64,000 bases of DNA. Origin: Serratia sp. H1w (GTDB lineage Bacteria > Pseudomonadota > Gammaproteobacteria > Enterobacterales > Enterobacteriaceae). The stretch lies in contig NZ_AYMQ01000046.1 in the NCBI RefSeq assembly GCF_000633355.1, forward strand, positions 1 through 64,000. Reading direction: 5' to 3'. The position numbers were made by a program, and so were the translations under genes. The notes below the pieces were generated by a model. It saw only the letters and a list, made by a program, of their open reading frames with translations, had not been told where the DNA came from and searched no databases. Positions 36,780-49,550 of the stretch are shown here, piece after piece. Within the stretch, counting starts at the first letter, position 1; every line of letters begins with the position of its first letter.

Positions 36780-38486
36780 ATGCGCCTGGTTCATCGTCTT
36801 GGTCAGTATCAACGTTTGTACCACCAGCTAGGCAGCGCCCCGGTGGCGATCACTATCGGTGAGCTGGCAGCGATATTCTATTGTAGTGAACGACATGCAC
36901 GTACTCTGGTGCAGCAGTTGCAGGAACAAGGTTGGCTAAGTTGGCATTCCCAGGCTGGCCGAGGTAAACGCGCGCAGCTGCAATGCCTGAAAACCCCCGA
37001 TGAACTGCGGGCAGCGCATCTCCAGCGCTTACTGCAACTGGGCGATCATCAAGGTGCATTGGAAATGGCGCAGCTTGCGCCACAGCATCTGCAAGAGTTG
37101 CTTAGCCCCCACCTCGGCGGGCAATGGCAGGAAGGCAGCCCTACCCTGCGTATTCCCTATTATCGCACGCTGGAAAAGCTCGACCCGCTGACGCTAAGCG
37201 GCCGTGCGGAACAACATTTGGTGGCGACCGTATATGCCGGATTGACGCGCTTCAATACCGGTTGCACCGAGCCGCAGCCCGACCTGGCCCATCATTGGCA
37301 AATCAGCGAGGGCGGCCTGCGTTGGCAGTTTTTCCTACGCAGCCAATTACGCTGGCATAACGGCGAATCCTTGACCGGCCAACAGCTGTTGCAAACCCTT
37401 AACGCCCTGCGCCAACATCCGCGCAGCCAGCCATTATTGAGCAGTGTGGCGGTAATCAGCCTGCCACATGCGCTATGTATCCAGTTCGATCTGCATATAC
37501 CCGACTATTGGTTAGCACATCGGTTGGCAGAGCTGCCCTGCCTGATAACGCATCCGGAATTACCGACCATCGGCGCAGGCCCATTTAAATTGGCGCTCAA
37601 CGAGCCACATATGGTACGGCTGGAGCAGCACCCTTATTACCATCTGCAACATCCGTATCTGGAAAGCATCGAATACTGGATCACGCCAGAGTTGCCAACT
37701 AACAGTAGCGACACCAGCTGTCTGCACCCGGTTCGTATCACCATCGGCCAACAGGAAGAGCTGGCACAGGCGCGGCCGGTACAGCGCAGTATGAGCCTGG
37801 GATGGTGTTATCTGGCGATTAATCAGCGCCGTGGCGTACTGAGTGAGGCTCAGGGGCAAAAGCTGCTGATGCTCATCCAGCGCTCAGGATTATTGGCCAG
37901 CCTGCCAATCCAACAAGGGGTGATCACGCCAAGCCATGAAATGCTGCCCGGCTGGGCGATCCCCGAGCATGATGTACACCAGGACGTTGAGCTGCCCTCT
38001 CGATTGACGCTGTTGTACCATCCACCGATCGAACTGGAGAGCGTCACGCAGGCTTTGCAGCAATTGCTGGCCGAGCATGGCTGCCAATTGGCGATCCGCT
38101 ATTATTCCGGTAAACGTTGGCAAAGTACCGAGCAGATAGCCCAGGCAGATCTGTTGCTGGCCGATAACCTGATCGGTGAGGCCCCGGAAGCGACGTTGGA
38201 AAGTTGGCTGCGGCGCGATTTGTTGTGGCGGGGGATCTTGCGGGAAGAGGATTGGCAGCATCAACAGCAGATCCTACGACAGATCCAACAGCACCCCGCG
38301 CCGCAACAGCGTTACAGCCAGCTAAAAGAGTATTATCAACAGCTGATGGGGGCCGCGATCCTCACGCCCTTATTCAATTACCAATATCAGGTCAGCGCTC
38401 CTCCCCGCATACATGGCGTAATGCTCACCGCCTACGGCTGGTTTGATTTTTGCCAGGCCTGGCTGCCTCCGCCGCTGGACAGCTAA
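36780..38486 (+). CDS. ybaE: SgrR-family protein YbaE
   Basis: A 568-residue protein with an N-terminal SgrR-type winged HTH (about 1-110, including YCSERHARTLVQQLQEQGWLSW-like sequence) fused to a solute-binding-protein-like domain (about 150-500, e.g. GRAEQHLVATVYAGLTRF). It matches E. coli YbaE over its length and shares the cof neighbourhood. The regulated genes and ligand are not known. The molybdate-type ABC operon downstream has its own control site and is probably independent. Confidence 0.9.
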   Translation: MRLVHRLGQYQRLYHQLGSAPVAITIGELAAIFYCSERHARTLVQQLQEQGWLSWHSQAGRGKRAQLQCLKTPDELRAAHLQRLLQLGDHQGALEMAQLAPQHLQELLSPHLGGQWQEGSPTLRIPYYRTLEKLDPLTLSGRAEQHLVATVYAGLTRFNTGCTEPQPDLAHHWQISEGGLRWQFFLRSQLRWHNGESLTGQQLLQTLNALRQHPRSQPLLSSVAVISLPHALCIQFDLHIPDYWLAHRLAELPCLITHPELPTIGAGPFKLALNEPHMVRLEQHPYYHLQHPYLESIEYWITPELPTNSSDTSCLHPVRITIGQQEELAQARPVQRSMSLGWCYLAINQRRGVLSEAQGQKLLMLIQRSGLLASLPIQQGVITPSHEMLPGWAIPEHDVHQDVELPSRLTLLYHPPIELESVTQALQQLLAEHGCQLAIRYYSGKRWQSTEQIAQADLLLADNLIGEAPEATLESWLRRDLLWRGILREEDWQHQQQILRQIQQHPAPQQRYSQLKEYYQQLMGAAILTPLFNYQYQVSAPPRIHGVMLTAYGWFDFCQAWLPPPLDS

Positions 38487-38562
38487 CCAGAAACACCTTA
38501 TTTAACAGTGGGATTTTAGTTTCGCGCTCTTTGTTTTGCCATCGGCGCATGCTACATTCTCT

Positions 38563-38590
38563 ATCGTTATATAAATTATTACATATCGAA
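38563..38590 (+). promoter_or_regulatory. ModE-like operator
   Basis: ATCGTTATATA, six bases, then TACATATCGA. The known enteric ModE consensus is ATCGnTATATA-N6-TATATAnCGAT; the left half matches fully and the right half has two mismatches. It lies 63 bp upstream of the binding-protein start, where molybdate-bound ModE would repress. Confidence 0.78.
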
Positions 38591-38652
38591 GACCGAGAGT
38601 ATCGGCATCGGTCCCTTCTGGCGAAACGTTTAATAATAATGAGAAAGCCGCT

Positions 38653-39408
38653 ATGCCAAGCCTATTAAAGAAATCCCTCACACTATTTACCTTACTGTTA
38701 GTCAGTTACAGCGCCAGCGCGGTTGAATTACATCTGTATGCCGGAGCCGGGCTGCGTCAACCGGTCGAGTCCGTGGTCAAACAGTTTGAACAGGACAGCG
38801 GCCATAAAGTCGTTATCGAATATGGCGGCTCAGGGCAAATCCTCACGCGCTTTAACCTGACCAAAAGCGGGGACGTTTTTCTGCCCGGCTCCGCCGATTA
38901 CGTTGAAAAATTGCAACAAGCAGGGCAAGTGCTCGCCTCTTACCCCCTGGTGTTACATACGCCAGTAATGGTAGTCAGAAAAGCCAGCGGTGGTCAGATC
39001 CAAACGTTGGCCGATCTGGCGAAAAGCAATCTCAAGATCGGCATGGGCGATTCTAAAGCTATCGCCCTGGGTAAAAGCGGTGAACAGCTCCTTGTCGCCA
39101 GCGGCTATGAATCCGCCTTGAAAGAAAAGGTGGTCGTGCAAGCGACGACAATTAAGCAGTTGCTGATTTATTTACTCAACGGCGACGTTGATGCTGCGGT
39201 AATTGGACGTTCCGATGCGATAAAACATCAGGATACCCTGACGTTATTACCTTCCCCTGCCGGTACCCCGGAAGAAGTGGCAACTATTGCGGTACTGAAA
39301 ACCAGCGAGCATCCAGATATTGCTAAACAGCTCGCGGAGTTTTTTGCCTCACCACAGGGGATAAAAATGTTTACCGATCAGGGTTACCTGCCCGTACACC
39401 CCCGTTAA
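38653..39408 (+). CDS. Molybdate/tungstate-type ABC substrate-binding protein (ModA-like)
   Basis: A 251-residue periplasmic protein with a signal peptide cleaved after ASA (residue 23). The mature start VELHLYAGAGLRQPV and GGSGQILTRFNLTKSGDVFLPGS resemble oxyanion-binding proteins of the ModA superfamily. Followed by a permease (23 bp gap) and an ATPase, and preceded by a ModE-like box, so molybdate or tungstate import is the best guess. It differs from standard ModA and may be a second, specialised system; other oxyanions cannot be excluded. Confidence 0.8.
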   Translation: MPSLLKKSLTLFTLLLVSYSASAVELHLYAGAGLRQPVESVVKQFEQDSGHKVVIEYGGSGQILTRFNLTKSGDVFLPGSADYVEKLQQAGQVLASYPLVLHTPVMVVRKASGGQIQTLADLAKSNLKIGMGDSKAIALGKSGEQLLVASGYESALKEKVVVQATTIKQLLIYLLNGDVDAAVIGRSDAIKHQDTLTLLPSPAGTPEEVATIAVLKTSEHPDIAKQLAEFFASPQGIKMFTDQGYLPVHPR

Positions 39409-39431
39409 TCATTGCGACGGATCGAGTATCA

Positions 39432-40217
39432 ATGGCGAAGCTGGCCCTGTTACCTTTAGCGATGCTGCTTTTTTTGATCGTAGGATCGCTGTTTTCCCTG
39501 TTTACCCAACTGAGTTTTAGCCACTTCGTTCAATTACTCTCCGATAGCGAGATCCAGTTTGCTTTAGTGCTGTCTGTGACTACAGCGCTGATCTCTTTGT
39601 CTCTGGCATGCCTGATCAGCCTTCCTGCCGCCTGGGCAATGGCACGCCTGTCAGTACCAGGAAAAAGAGCGATCAATATCCTGCTTGATCTCCCGATGGT
39701 GATGCCACCGCTGGTAGTAGGGATCGGGTTATTGCTGCTGCTTGGGCGGGAAGGCCCGGTCGGGCAGATTGCTCCAATGATTTCCCAATGGCTGTTCTCT
39801 CCCTTTGGGATCGTGATCGCCCAAACCTATGTGGCCAGCTCAATACTGACTCGTAGCGCCTATGCCGCTTTTACTTCCATCTCTCCGGCCTATGTCCACA
39901 CCGCTTATAATTTAGGACTCACGCCATTAAAAACGTTCTGCCTGGTGGAAATTCCCTTGGTTTGGCGATCGCTATTAAGCGGCGGCGTGTTGGCTATGTC
40001 CCGTGCGCTTGGGGAATTTGGTGCCACGCTGATGCTGGCCGGGGCTACAAGAATGAAAACTGAAACCTTGCCGATTGCCGTTTTCTTGAATATTGCCAGC
40101 GGCGATTTCCCTCTGGCGGTAGGCTGCGCCCTGTTGCTGATCCTGTTCTCGGTCTTTCTGCTAATCATGCTGCATCTGTTGCAACAAAGGGGTATACCGC
40201 ATGTTAAAAGTGACTGA
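39432..40217 (+). CDS. Molybdate-type ABC transporter permease (ModB-like)
   Basis: A 261-residue permease with about six membrane segments and the BPD-transport EAA-like loop (AYNLGLTPLKTFCLVEIPLVWRS region; later ALGEFGATLMLAGATR, characteristic of ModB/CysT-type permeases). It overlaps the ATPase start by 17 bp, so the two are translationally coupled. Confidence 0.87.
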   Translation: MAKLALLPLAMLLFLIVGSLFSLFTQLSFSHFVQLLSDSEIQFALVLSVTTALISLSLACLISLPAAWAMARLSVPGKRAINILLDLPMVMPPLVVGIGLLLLLGREGPVGQIAPMISQWLFSPFGIVIAQTYVASSILTRSAYAAFTSISPAYVHTAYNLGLTPLKTFCLVEIPLVWRSLLSGGVLAMSRALGEFGATLMLAGATRMKTETLPIAVFLNIASGDFPLAVGCALLLILFSVFLLIMLHLLQQRGIPHVKSD

Positions 40218-40815
40218 TCTTTACTGCGGTATTCTCGAACAGGTCAGTTTCTCGATGGAATATGGCACCAGTACCGCCGTATGCGGCCCATCCGGCAGCG
40301 GGAAAACCACCTTGCTGAACGCCATCGTTGGCAACCTTGACTATCAAGGGAGCATTGCCATTGCTGGTCAATGCATTGATGCGCTGCCGATCTGGCAGCG
40401 CCCCTGCCGCTACCTGAACCAGCGCCTGTACTTGTTTCCCTTTTTATCTATTGAAAATAACCTGCGTATAGCGCAATACGCGGCAAAGCAGCCGCAGGAA
40501 GCAGAGAAGCGCCGCGCCTTGCTACAGTTACTGGAAATTGACCATCTGGCTAAACGTTACCCTGCCCAGATCTCAGGTGGAGAGCAGCAACGGGCAGCTT
40601 TGGCCAGAGCATTAATCAGCGAACCCAGGATCCTGCTACTTGACGAGCCCTTCTCCAGCCTTGACTGGCCGGTCAGGCAGCGCTTGTGGCAGGCGATGAA
40701 GGAGATACAGCAGCGCTTTTCCGTGACCCTGCTGTTAGTCTCACATGAGCCAAAAGAAGTCGCAGCTTTAGCTCAACGGCAACTGATACTGAGCAAAGGC
40801 CGTCTGTTGCCGTGA
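40201..40815 (+). CDS. Short molybdate-type ABC ATPase lacking a MOP domain
   Basis: A 204-residue ABC ATPase: Walker A GPSGSGKTT (29-37), Q-loop LNQRLYLFPF, signature ISGGEQQR (124-131), Walker B ILLLDEP (144-150). Standard ModC is about 350 residues and ends in a MOP/TOBE domain that senses molybdate; this one stops right after the ATPase core, so that feedback site is absent. The frame ends cleanly, and nothing suggests a frameshift. Last gene of the three-gene operon. Confidence 0.85.
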   Translation: MLKVTDLYCGILEQVSFSMEYGTSTAVCGPSGSGKTTLLNAIVGNLDYQGSIAIAGQCIDALPIWQRPCRYLNQRLYLFPFLSIENNLRIAQYAAKQPQEAEKRRALLQLLEIDHLAKRYPAQISGGEQQRAALARALISEPRILLLDEPFSSLDWPVRQRLWQAMKEIQQRFSVTLLLVSHEPKEVAALAQRQLILSKGRLLP

Positions 40816-40972
40816 TAATTCACCTGGTTGGGTATGCCCTCCCTACGCTATAGCAGCCATTTCTGATAGCATCCCCTCAGTAGCGTCAGGCTCAGGCAAG
40901 TAACGCCGTAGCCTGGCATAAACCGGTCGCCCGAATGTGCATCGGGAGTGGCCCAACAGAAAAGGTAGATTT

Positions 40973-41671
40973 ATGAAACGCGCAGTCGTCGTTTTTAGCG
41001 GTGGACAAGACTCCACGACCTGCTTGATCCAGGCATTGCAACAGTACGATGAAGTTCACTGCATCACGTTCGATTATGGCCAGCGTCATCGCTCTGAAAT
41101 CGAGGTCGCCCAGGCTTTATGCCAAACCTTGGGGGCCAAGGCACACAAGGTGTTGGACGTTGGATTACTCAATGAATTGGCCATCAGCAGCCTGACTCGC
41201 GATAACATCCCGGTGCCCGCCTACGACAGCTCGCAGACGGATACCTTGCCAAGTACCTTTGTACCTGGGCGCAACATACTCTTCCTGACCTTGGCGGCAA
41301 TTTATGCTTACCAAGTGGAAGCAGAGGCTGTCATCACTGGCGTGTGCGAGACCGATTTCTCGGGCTACCCGGATTGCCGCGACGAGTTCGTCAAGGCCCT
41401 GAATCAGGCCATCGTGCTGGGGATCGCGCGTGATATTCGCTTTGAAACGCCGTTGATGTGGCTCAACAAGGCCGAAACCTGGGCACTGGCGGATTATTAC
41501 CAACAGTTGGAACGCATCCGCCACGACACGCTCACCTGCTATAACGGCGTTCAGGGCGACGGCTGTGGTGAATGTGCAGCCTGCCACCTGCGGGCTAATG
41601 GGTTGCAGCAGTACCAGCAGGATAAGATCGGCGTGATGGCCAGCCTGAAGCGCAAGACCGGGCTGGTTTAA
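40973..41671 (+). CDS. queC: 7-cyano-7-deazaguanine (preQ0) synthase
   Basis: A 232-residue ATP-dependent enzyme that makes preQ0 from carboxydeazaguanine for queuosine. The PP-loop SGGQDSTT (9-16) is intact and the C-terminal zinc-binding cysteines appear in [20 protein letters not shown] use the ATG at 40973 ([12 protein letters not shown]) with AAAGG upstream; an earlier in-frame ATG adds an unrelated leader. It stands beside ybaE/cof and fadM as in E. coli, apart from the inserted ABC operon. Confidence 0.95.
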   Translation: MKRAVVVFSGGQDSTTCLIQALQQYDEVHCITFDYGQRHRSEIEVAQALCQTLGAKAHKVLDVGLLNELAISSLTRDNIPVPAYDSSQTDTLPSTFVPGRNILFLTLAAIYAYQVEAEAVITGVCETDFSGYPDCRDEFVKALNQAIVLGIARDIRFETPLMWLNKAETWALADYYQQLERIRHDTLTCYNGVQGDGCGECAACHLRANGLQQYQQDKIGVMASLKRKTGLV

Positions 41672-41750
41672 GCCCCTTCCCACAGACATAGAGAACAAGC
41701 TCAGAGCCGTGCTCAGGAGCGGTTAATCTGAATAACCGAATGACACGGCT

Positions 41751-41820
41751 CCCCTCACCCCAGCCCTCTCCCAATGTTGCTAAAGTGGAAGTCAAAAACG
41801 CTTGTGAGGGGAGAGGGAAC
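41751..41820. repeat. Imperfect CCCTCACCCC-type inverted repeat
   Basis: Left arm CCCCTCACCCCAGCCCTCTC and right arm GAGGGGAGAGGG flank an AT-rich centre. The left arm is nearly identical to the element at 61882-62005. Between the convergent queC and fadM genes; may act in termination. Confidence 0.55.
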
Positions 41821-41870
41821 TAGTGCCGAGCCGGGATTGGGAAAAGAGTTCATCTGGGCACCGGCACTGC

Positions 41871-41894
41871 GTAGGGGCGCTGCATGCTGCGCCC
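41871..41894. repeat. GC-rich palindromic repeat, copy 3
   Basis: GTAGGGGCGCTGCATGCTGC followed by GCCC. Same family as 18428-18453 and 26354-26377. It lies just before the fadM stop. Confidence 0.6.
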
Positions 41895-41903
41895 GTGGAT
41901 AAT

Positions 41904-42317
41904 TCAGCCCTGCCGATCCTTAAGCTGCAACGCCTCCAGGTGTTCGCGCAGTTCGCCTTCGATCGGCAGTGCCCGCTGGGTCTTCAAATCGATGCAGACA
42001 AAGGTCAGCGTCGCATCAGCAACCATCGTCCCTTCTGGCTCCAGCAATACCTGCTGGCTCAGCACACCACTCTTGCCATTGAGCTGCAACATCTGGCTAT
42101 CGATACGCAGTTTATCGCCCAACACGGCGGGCTTACGGTAATTGATATTGATGTTCACCACGATAAACGCGATGTTGTTTTGTGTCATCCAGTGGAAAGC
42201 ATCCAGGTTTTCCAGCCACTCCCAGCGCGCTTCCTCCAGGAATTCCAGATAACGGGCATTATTAACATGTTGATAGACATCAAGATGATAGCCACGAACT
42301 TTGATATAAGTCTGCAT
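41904..42317 (-). CDS. fadM: Long-chain acyl-CoA thioesterase FadM (YbaW)
   Basis: A 137-residue hotdog-fold thioesterase. The start MQTYIKVRGYHLDVYQHVNN carries the catalytic Asp13 in HLDVYQH. Matches E. coli FadM, which hydrolyses 3,5-tetradecadienoyl-CoA during oleate beta-oxidation. I use the ATG at 42317; an upstream in-frame ATG adds a Cys-rich leader absent from the family. Position next to ybaV and queC is conserved. Confidence 0.95.
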   Translation of the reverse strand: MQTYIKVRGYHLDVYQHVNNARYLEFLEEARWEWLENLDAFHWMTQNNIAFIVVNININYRKPAVLGDKLRIDSQMLQLNGKSGVLSQQVLLEPEGTMVADATLTFVCIDLKTQRALPIEGELREHLEALQLKDRQG

Positions 42318-42447
42318 AGTGAAACAACCGCTCCTGCTCTGGTGATAACGAAAAAGAGTTTGAACTGGTATGACCTGTAAAATGTAGCAGAAATGTAGCA
42401 GAGCAGCGCGGCTGCGAGGACACTTTGCCACGCAGCCGCGAGCGGGA

Positions 42448-42867
<420 letters not shown>

Positions 42868-42916
42868 TTACCTTGCAGTAGTGGCGGAGGATCGGCAAAT
42901 GGCAGAGTTTAAATGT

Positions 42917-42941
42917 GGAAAAGGCCGCGAAAGCGGCCTTT
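42917..42941 (-). terminator. Terminator of ppiD
   Basis: AAAGGCCGC / GCGGCCTTT stem with a short GAAA loop. On the minus strand it runs into TTTTCC. Between ppiD and ybaV. Confidence 0.75.
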
Positions 42942-42982
42942 GGGTATTACATGCGATTACAAAGAAATGCGGTGCTTATCGA

Positions 42983-44863
42983 TTAAGGTTGCTGTTGCTC
43001 AGCGGCACCCATTTTGATCTTGGCTTCTTTGCGCAGGTTAGTCAGCAAGGCATCGAAGATCACGCTAGCGCTGCCTTTCTCCATGTTGGCGACGAAGGTT
43101 TTCATTTCGTCTGCTGACAATGTGCCTGGTTTAACGCTATCCAGTGCGATCAGCACCACGTTCCCCTGAGCATCCTGCGACATCCCGTAAACCACTTTGC
43201 CTGCTTCCGGGTGTGGCAACGCGAATACGGCTTCCACCAGTTGGCTGTCTTCCGGGGCGCGAGCCATTTTCTGCACGCTACCAAAGCTCAGGCCAGCGGC
43301 TTTCATCGCCTCATCGCCTTTGCCCTGCTTCAGCTCAACCAGCAGCTTCTCACCCTGTAGTTTGGCTTCTTGCAGCGCCTTGTTGTGTTTGACCATTGCG
43401 GTAACGCGATCTTTCACCTTGTCGAAAGGCTCAATCCCTTCCGGCTGATGGGCTACCACACGGACAACAAACGCGCGATCGTTGTCAACGGTGATCACGT
43501 CAGAGTTACTGCCTGGTGCGCCGTTCTCGCCAATCAGTGAACCATCAAAGATGGCCTGTACGACCGGCTTGAAGTTCAACGCGGCAGGAATAGCGTCACG
43601 GGTAAACCATTCGGTATGCGTTGCCTTGATACCCGCGGCTTCTTCCGCAGAGGCCAGAGACTCGTTATCGCTGGTTGCCGCCTCGCTCACTTTCTGCTGC
43701 AGAGCATAGAAAGCGTCTACCGCTTTTTCCTGCTTGACCTGCTTGGCGATGGCGTCATGCACTTCGCTTAAAGGCTTCACCAGCGCTGGCTTGGTGTCGT
43801 CCAGGCGCACGATCAGGTAACCGACCGAAGACTTCACTACGCCGGAAAGTTGGCCTTTCTCAGTCAGGTTAGCCTGCTTCAGTTCGTCTGGCGTGGTATC
43901 TGGCTCCATCCAGTCCATTTCGCCACCGGTACGGCGCGAGATGATGTCAGTGGACTTCTCTTTCGCCAACGCGGCAAAATCGCCACCGTTTTTAAGCTGT
44001 TCCAACACCGCTTTGGCATCCGCTTCATCTTTCAGCTGGATCACGCTGAATTTTTTACGTTCCGGCTGGCCATAGCTGCTCTGGTGCTGATCGTAATAGG
44101 CACTGATATCGGCTTCGCTAACGGTCACTTTATCCTGCAATGCCGCAGCATCCAGTGGGATAAAGCTCACCTTCACCTGCTCTGGTGCGATGAAGCTGTT
44201 TTTGTTCTGCTCGTAGAACGCCTTCAACTCTTCGTCGCTGACGGTTTGCTTGGCCATCATGGCATTGAGATCGATCGTTGCCAGGCGTACTTCACGTTCT
44301 TGCAGCACCAGGGCAACCATTGACTGTGCTTCGTTTGGCGCAACGATTTCGGAGCCGCCAAAACCCTGGATCATCTGCTGGTTGATCAACCGCTGACGGG
44401 TGTATTGCGCATACTGATCGGCGCTAAAGCCAGAGCGGGCAATCAGGTCGAGATATTTGGCGTTGTCGAACTTGCCGTCCGTCTGGAAGTAGCTTTCTTT
44501 GCGGATAGCGTCTTTCACCTGATCGTCACTGGCGCTCAGGCCCAGCGTCTTCGCGTACTGATCCAGCAGCGACTTGTCGATCAGCTGAGACAGCACCTGC
44601 TGGCGCATCTGCTGCATGTAGCCTTCGTTGCCCGCCATGGCAGAGAAACGGTCGCCCAGTTCCTGCTGCATACGGCTGCGTTCACTCTGGAAAGCCTGTT
44701 CCAGCTGGGCGCGTTCGATCACCTGGCCATTTACTTTCGCAGCGTAATCGCCGGCACTTCCCTGATAGCTGACCACTCCAGTCAAAAGAAATGACAAGAT
44801 GATCAACCCCAGGATGATTTTTAGCACGACGTGGTTTGCAGCCGCGCGTAAATTGTCCATCAT
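42983..44863 (-). CDS. ppiD: Periplasmic folding chaperone / peptidyl-prolyl isomerase PpiD
   Basis: A 626-residue inner-membrane-anchored chaperone with one N-terminal membrane segment (about 16-35, IILGLIILSFLLTGVVSY). Residues about 40-250 form a SurA-like chaperone region and the parvulin domain lies near 265-360 (KKFSVIQLKDEADAKAVLEQL and GGEMDWMEP). It helps proteins leaving the Sec translocon. I use the tandem ATG at 44863 (MMDNLRAAANHVV), the family start. Downstream of hupB, as in E. coli. Confidence 0.95.
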   Translation of the reverse strand: MMDNLRAAANHVVLKIILGLIILSFLLTGVVSYQGSAGDYAAKVNGQVIERAQLEQAFQSERSRMQQELGDRFSAMAGNEGYMQQMRQQVLSQLIDKSLLDQYAKTLGLSASDDQVKDAIRKESYFQTDGKFDNAKYLDLIARSGFSADQYAQYTRQRLINQQMIQGFGGSEIVAPNEAQSMVALVLQEREVRLATIDLNAMMAKQTVSDEELKAFYEQNKNSFIAPEQVKVSFIPLDAAALQDKVTVSEADISAYYDQHQSSYGQPERKKFSVIQLKDEADAKAVLEQLKNGGDFAALAKEKSTDIISRRTGGEMDWMEPDTTPDELKQANLTEKGQLSGVVKSSVGYLIVRLDDTKPALVKPLSEVHDAIAKQVKQEKAVDAFYALQQKVSEAATSDNESLASAEEAAGIKATHTEWFTRDAIPAALNFKPVVQAIFDGSLIGENGAPGSNSDVITVDNDRAFVVRVVAHQPEGIEPFDKVKDRVTAMVKHNKALQEAKLQGEKLLVELKQGKGDEAMKAAGLSFGSVQKMARAPEDSQLVEAVFALPHPEAGKVVYGMSQDAQGNVVLIALDSVKPGTLSADEMKTFVANMEKGSASVIFDALLTNLRKEAKIKMGAAEQQQP

Positions 44864-44932
44864 AGTGTGACAACACTCCGCTGTGATATGGATTAACAAC
44901 CCTTGTGCAGGCGCGTTCCCTGCGACAAAAAT

Positions 44933-44959
44933 AAAAAAAGCGCATCAACCTGATGCGCC
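44933..44959 (-). terminator. Terminator of hupB
   Basis: Minus strand GGCGCATCAGGTTGATGCGC followed by seven T residues. Confidence 0.88.
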
Positions 44960-45032
44960 TTATATCTTACCTTACCAATACCGCTGCGTCAGGTGATTGT
45001 TTACCAACGACGTCAGGCGATTAACGCTGTAA

Positions 45033-45305
45033 TCAGTTTACCGCGTCTTTCAGGGCTTTCCCTGCACGGAAAGCCGGAACTTTGGCTGCCGCGATTTTGA
45101 TCTCTTTACCCGTTTGCGGGTTACGGCCGGTACGAGCTGAACGCTCACGCACGGTGAAAGAACCGAAACCAACCAGAGCCACGTCATCCCCTTCTTTCAA
45201 GGAATCGGTAACGGAAGCAATAATTGCGTCCAAAGCACGCCCTGCTGCCGCTTTAGAAATATCAGCACCGGCGGCAATTTTGTCGATCAGTTGTGACTTA
45301 TTCAC
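45033..45305 (-). CDS. hupB: DNA-binding protein HU-beta
   Basis: A 90-residue nucleoid protein, [20 protein letters not shown] onward, with the DNA-binding arm signature [19 protein letters not shown]. The start is GTG at 45305, as in E. coli hupB, preceded by AGGGGAT. It bends DNA and forms HU heterodimers. Located between lon and ppiD. Confidence 0.97.
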   Translation of the reverse strand: MNKSQLIDKIAAGADISKAAAGRALDAIIASVTDSLKEGDDVALVGFGSFTVRERSARTGRNPQTGKEIKIAAAKVPAFRAGKALKDAVN

Positions 45306-45452
45306 TCTATCATCCCCTCTAGAATTCAAAACGTCGCACCGAACAATCCCCACGGTGACGACAGCGCTGCTGTTATATCAATCCCGTCGTGCCTTGGCAA
45401 GCCACCAAACGGCGGCGAAACGTGAGCCGACAGGGATCTAACTTAGCGGCAC

Positions 45453-45487
45453 AAAAAAATACTGGCAAGTCCGAATTGGCTTGCCAG
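45453..45487 (-). terminator. Terminator of lon
   Basis: Minus strand CTGGCAAG / CTTGCCAG stem with a ten-base loop, then TATTTTTTT. Confidence 0.87.
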
Positions 45488-45521
45488 CATGAGTTTTATC
45501 AATGGTTTTTGCTATAGGTCA

Positions 45522-47876
<2,355 letters not shown>

Positions 47877-47966
47877 AGAGCTCTCTCTTAGTTTAATTTC
47901 CGCCAGGATTTAGGGGGATCTCATGAGACGCAAGCATCAAACGTTTCACAAAATCTGGATTATGAG

Positions 47967-47995
47967 TATATGGGGATGAATCTCTTACATTCAAC
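47967..47995 (-). promoter_or_regulatory. Heat-shock (sigma-32) promoter of lon
   Basis: Minus strand TTGAA, a 14-base gap, then CCCCATATA. This fits the sigma-32 consensus CTTGAAA-N11-16-CCCCATNT and lies about 90 bp before the lon start. Confidence 0.75.
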
Positions 47996-48010
47996 GGTAA
48001 CAATGTAGAG

Positions 48011-48041
48011 AAAAAGAAAAGGGGGATAAAATCCCCCTTTT
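48011..48041 (-). terminator. Terminator of clpX
   Basis: AAAGGGGGAT / ATCCCCCTTT stem with a small AT loop; on the minus strand it is followed by TCTTTTT. Confidence 0.82.
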
Positions 48042-48070
48042 ACGATTAACTTTCTGGTTTGGCTGGCTAA

Positions 48071-49342
<1,272 letters not shown>

Positions 49343-49500
49343 GAGTCAAACCTCTTCTTTTGTCTTTGTCCCGCACAATCATGCAGCGACAATGCGCCCA
49401 AACTTTATACCGGGAACGCCGATAACGCTGTTTACAGCGAGCCAGGCCCGCTCTGAATACTATAGCCTATCGGCCCGCAAGCCGCGCTGTACCCGTAACC

Positions 49501-49534
49501 TTTCAGGCTGCCGGTTTTGCCATGCAGCCTGAAA
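49501..49534 (-). terminator. Hairpin between clpP and clpX
   Basis: An 11-bp stem TTTCAGGCTGC / GCAGCCTGAAA with a 12-base loop and no T tract on the minus strand. It may attenuate rather than end clpPX readthrough. Confidence 0.5.
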
Positions 49535-49550
49535 TTTATCGGGCATCGTG

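Noticed and set aside
40201..40815. Frameshifted or truncated modC
   Set aside because: The ATPase core is complete and ends with a normal stop; no MOP-domain-like sequence is seen in the 157 bp before queC.
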